Source of the DNA: Micromussa lordhowensis
Taxonomy: Eukaryota; Cnidaria; Anthozoa; Scleractinia; Lobophylliidae
Reading direction: 5' to 3'
NCBI GenBank assembly: GCA_964020085.1
Contig: OZ026608.1
Coordinates: 21,175,812-21,239,811 of the forward strand
Length of the DNA stretch: 64,000 bases
Part shown: positions 60,654 to 64,000 of the stretch, piece by piece
Layout of the letters: every line of letters begins with the position of its first letter
Position numbering within the stretch: the stretch's first letter is position 1
The notes under the pieces: model-generated
Databases searched by the model: none
What the model was told of the DNA's origin: nothing
What the model saw: the letters and a program-made list of their open reading frames with translations, nothing else
Made by a program: the position numbers and the translations under genes

Positions 60654-63600
60654 TCCTAACTAGGATTTCCTTGAAGTGCTAACCTAGCAAAACATTTTGC
60701 TGCAAACCGCGCCTCTTAAAGTGCCCGTGAAGCCGAGCTATGTCAAATTTGCCAAGGGGACCCCCAGCGCGCGTTTTCTGAAATTCTGCAAAGTTGGGAC
60801 CAGGGGAAACTACTGCAAAAAGAAGGCCAGAAAAAACACCCTGGCGCCAATGCCATCATGTCCTAACTTGGATTTCCTTAAAGTGCCAACCTAGGAGAAC
60901 ATTTTGCTGCAAACCGCGCCTCTTAAAGTGCCCGTGAAGCCGAGCTATGTCAAATTTGCCAAGGGGACCCCCAGCGCGCGTTTTCTGAAATTCTGCAAAG
61001 TTGGGACCAGGGGAAACTACTGCAAAAAGAAGGCCAGAAAAACCACCCTGGCGCCAATGCCATCATGTCCTAACTAAAATTTCCTTGAAGTGCCAACCTA
61101 GCAAAACATTTTGCTGCAAACCGCGCCTCTTAAAGTGCCCGTGAAGCCGAGCTATGTCAAATTTGCCAAGGGGACCCCCAGCGCGCGTTTTCTGAAATTC
61201 TGCAAAGTTGGGACCAGGGAAACTTACTGCAAAAAGAAGGCCAGAAAAAACACCCTGGCGCCAATGCCATCATGTCCTAACTAGAATTTCCTTGAAGTGC
61301 CAACCTAGCAGAACATTTTGCTGCAAACCGCGCCTCTTAAAGTGCCCGTGAAGCCGAGCTATGTCAAATTTGCCAAGGGGACCCCCAGCGCGCGTTTTCT
61401 GAAATTCTGCAAAGTTGGGACCAGGGGAAACTACTGCAAAAAGAAGGCCAGAAAAAACACCCTGGCGCCAATGCCATCATGTCCTAACTAATATTTCCTT
61501 AAAGTGCCAACCTAGCAGAACATTTTGCTGCAAACCGCGCCTCTTAAAGTGCCCGTGAAGCCGAGCTATGTCAAATTTGCCAAGGGGACCCCCAGCGCGC
61601 GTTTTCTGAAATTCTGCAAAGTTGGGACCATGGGAAACTACTGCAAAAAGAAGGCCAGAAAAAACACCCTGGCGCCAATGCCATCATGTTCTAACTAGGA
61701 TTTCCTTCAAGTGCCAACCTAGCAGAACATTTTGCTGCAAACCGCGCCTCTTAAAGTGCCCGTGAAGCCGAGCTATGTCAAACTTGCCAAGGGGACCCCC
61801 AGCGCGCGTTTTCTGAAATTCTGCAAAGTTGGGACCAGGGGAAACTACTGCAAAAAGAAGGCCAGAAAAAACACCCTGGCGCCAATGCCATCATGTCCTA
61901 ACTACGATTTCCTTCAAGTGCCAACCTAGCAGAACATTTTGCTGCAAACCGCGCCTCTTAAAGTGCCCGTGAAGCCGAGCTATGTCAAATTTGCCAAGGG
62001 GACCCCCAGCGCGCGTTTTCTGAAATTCTGCAAAGTTGGGACCAGGGGAAACTACTGCAAAAAGAAGGCCAGAAAAAACACCCTGGCGCCAATGCCATCA
62101 TGTCCTAACTAGGATTTCCTTCAAGTGCCAACCTAGCAGAACATTTTGCTGCAAACCGCGCCTCTTAAAGTGCCCGTGAACCCGAGCTATGTCAAATTTG
62201 CCAAGAGGACCCCAGCGCGCGTTTTCTGAAATTCTGCAAAGTTGGGACCAGGGGAAACTACTGCAAAAAGAAGGCCAGAAAAAACACCCTAGCGCCAATG
62301 CCATCATGTTCTAACTAGGATTTCCTTCAAGTGCCAACCTAGCAGAACATTTTGCTGCAAACCGCGCCTCTTAAAGTGCCCGTGAAGCCGAGCTATGTCA
62401 AATTTGCCAAGGGGACCCCCAGCGCGCGTTTTCTGAAATTCTGCAAAGTTGGGACCAGGGGAAACTACTGCAAAAAGAAGGCCAGAAAAAACACCCTGGC
62501 GCCAATGCCATCATGTCTTAACTAGGATTTCCTTAAAGTTCCAACCTAGCAGAACATTTTGCTGCAAACCGCGCCTCTTAAAGTGCCCGTGAAGCCGAGC
62601 TATGTCAAATTTGCCAAGGGGACCCCCAGCGCGCGTTTTCTGAAATTCTGCAAAGTTGGGACCAGGGGAAACTACTGCAAAAAGAAGGCCAGAAAAAACA
62701 CCCTGGCGCCAATGCCATCATGTCCTAACTAAAATTTCCTTGAAGTGCCAACCTAGCAGAACATTTTGCTGCAAACCGCGCCTCTTAAAGTGCCCGTGAA
62801 GCCAAGCTATGTTAAATTTGCCAAGAGGACCCCCAGCGCGCGTTTTCTGAAATTCTGCAAAGTTGGGACCAGGGGAAACTACTGCAAAAAGAAGGCCAGA
62901 AAAAACACCCTGGCGCCAATGCCATCATGTCCTAACTAGGATTTCCTTGAAGTGCCAACCTAGCAGAACATTTTGCTGCAAACCGCGCCTCTTAAAGTGC
63001 CCGTGAAGCCGAGCTATGTCAAATTTGCCAAGGGGACCCCCAGCGCGTCTTTTCTGAAATTCTGCAAAGTTGGGACCAGGGGAAACTACTGCAAAAAGAA
63101 GGCCAGAAAAAACACCCTGGCGCCAATGCCATCATGTCCTAACTAGGATTTCCTTGAAGTGCCAACCTAGCAGAACATTTTGCTGCAAACCGCGCCTCTT
63201 AAAGTGCCCGTGAAGCCGAGCTATGTCAAATTTGCCAAGGGGACCCCCAGCGCGCGTTTTCTGAAATTCTGCAAAGTTGGGACCAGGGGAAACTACTGCA
63301 AAAAGAAGGCCAGAAAAAACACCCTGGCGCCAATGCCATCATGTCCTAACTAGGATTTCCTTGATGTGCCAACCTAGCAGAACATTTTGCTGCAAACCGC
63401 GCCTCTTAAAGTGCCTGTGAAGCCGAGCTATGTCAAATTTGCCAAGGGGACCCCCAGCGCGCGTTTTCTGAAATTCTGCAAAGTTGGGACCAGGGGAAAC
63501 TACTGCAAAAAGAAGGCCAGAAAAAACACCCTGGCGCCAATCCCATCATCTCCTAACTAGAATTTCCTTGAAGTGCCAACCTAGCAGAACATTTTGCTGC

Positions 63601-64000
63601 AAACCGCGCCTCTTAAAGTGCCCGTGAAGCCGAGCTATGTCAAATTTGCCAAGGGGACCCCCAGCGCGTGTTTTCTGAAATTCTGCAAAGTTGGGACCAG
63701 GGGAAACTACTGCAAAAAGAAGGCCAGAAAAAACACCCTGGCGCCAATGCCATCATGTCCTAACTAGGATTTCCTTGAAGTGCCAACCTAGCAGAACATT
63801 TTGCTGCAAACCGGGCCTCTTAAAGTGCCCATGAAGCCGAGCTATGTCAAATTTGCCAAGGGGACCCCCAGCGCGCGTTTTCTGAAATTCTGCAAAGTTG
63901 CGACCAGGGGAAACTACTGCAAAAAGAAGGCCAGAGAAAACACCCTGGCGCCAATGCCATCATGTCCTAACTAGGATTTCCTTGAAGTGCCAACCTAGCA
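60654..64000 (+). repeat. Right-hand monomers, array continues past the window
   Basis: About 16 consensus-like units, the last one cut by the window end at 'caacctagca'. Scattered private variants are 'accaccctgg' (61043), 'agggaaactt' (61216), 'accatggg' (61628), 'aaacttgcc' (61780), 'gaacccgagc' with a missing C in 'accccagcg' (62180-62215), 'gcgtctttt' (63046), 'accgggcc' (63810) and 'gttgcgacc' (63898). There is no sign of the gradual divergence seen at the left end, so this side is not near an edge. Confidence 0.85.

Larger units (their letters stand above)
1..64000 (+). repeat. 207-bp satellite DNA array, whole window
   Basis: The same unit of about 207 bp recurs without a break from the first to the last base, always in the same orientation, giving about 309 copies. 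Recognisable blocks in nearly every unit are 'cattttgctgcaaaccgcg', 'gtgcccgtgaagccgagc', 'gtcaaatttgccaagggg', 'ttttctgaaattctgcaaag' and 'accctggcgccaatgcc'. Most units are exactly 207 bp; others are 204-209 bp through small indels. There is no mobile element, gene, inversion or unique sequence, and both ends of the window lie inside the array. Long head-to-tail arrays of a nucleosome-sized unit are typical of eukaryotic centromeric, pericentromeric or subtelomeric heterochromatin. Which of these applies cannot be told from the sequence, and I do not recognise the family. Confidence 0.98.

Noticed and set aside
1..64000. CRISPR array
   Set aside because: The unit is 207 bp and repeats over its whole length. 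There are no short direct repeats with unique spacers, and no cas genes.
1..64000. rDNA intergenic spacer subrepeats
   Set aside because: No rRNA gene appears in 64 kb, and the uninterrupted length with nested HORs fits satellite DNA better. It cannot be excluded without flanking sequence.
1..64000. Telomeric repeat or transposon insertions within the array
   Set aside because: I saw no TTAGGG-like runs, no long terminal repeats, no target-site duplications and no break in the 207-bp phase other than small indels.

Overview
The whole 64,000-base window is a single tandem-repeat (satellite DNA) array. A unit of about 207 bp, roughly 50% GC by hand count, is repeated head-to-tail about 309 times in one orientation from the first base to the last. 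I see no gene, RNA gene, transposon, inversion or non-satellite sequence, and neither array edge lies inside the window. This points to eukaryotic heterochromatin, such as a centromeric, pericentromeric, subtelomeric or other satellite block, probably from a long-read assembly. I do not recognise the repeat family and cannot name the organism. The many 60-134 codon open frames are periodic by-products of the repeat: 207 is 3 x 69, and most of the plus-strand ones open at TTG or GTG. I annotate none as a gene.

The array is not uniform. Diagnostic variants allow it to be divided as follows. (1) 1-1891: monomers, the first two or three clearly diverged, which looks like an array edge lying nearby to the left. 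(2) 1892-8517: local block duplications with periods of 622, 828 and 1657 bp. (3) 8518-22178: a homogenised stretch of about 66 monomers with no higher-order period visible by eye. (4) 22179-27148: a tandem duplication of 2485 bp (12 monomers). (5) 27149-46180: a 9516-bp (46-monomer) tandem duplication of about 99.8% identity, each copy carrying a nested 7-monomer higher-order repeat (HOR) of 1447 bp with a 6-monomer variant of 1239 bp. (6) 45561-50939: further rearrangements of the same monomer types, including an 827-bp 4-mer and a 1242-bp 6-mer. (7) 51147-55274: a 2064-bp duplication with a nested 825-bp 4-mer. (8) 55896-60653: a 1034-bp 5-mer and an 828-bp 4-mer. (9) 60654-64000: ordinary monomers running off the right end.

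Within the unit, variation is uneven. A segment of about 30 bp, from the 'taacta' site to the 'agaaca' site, carries most of the monomer-type differences, while the other roughly 175 bp is nearly constant. The unit also carries several short palindromes and eight CpG sites. The biological content is therefore repeat evolution: repeated unequal exchange or amplification at several scales, some of it very recent. I found no encoded system. All identities and counts are by eye and approximate.
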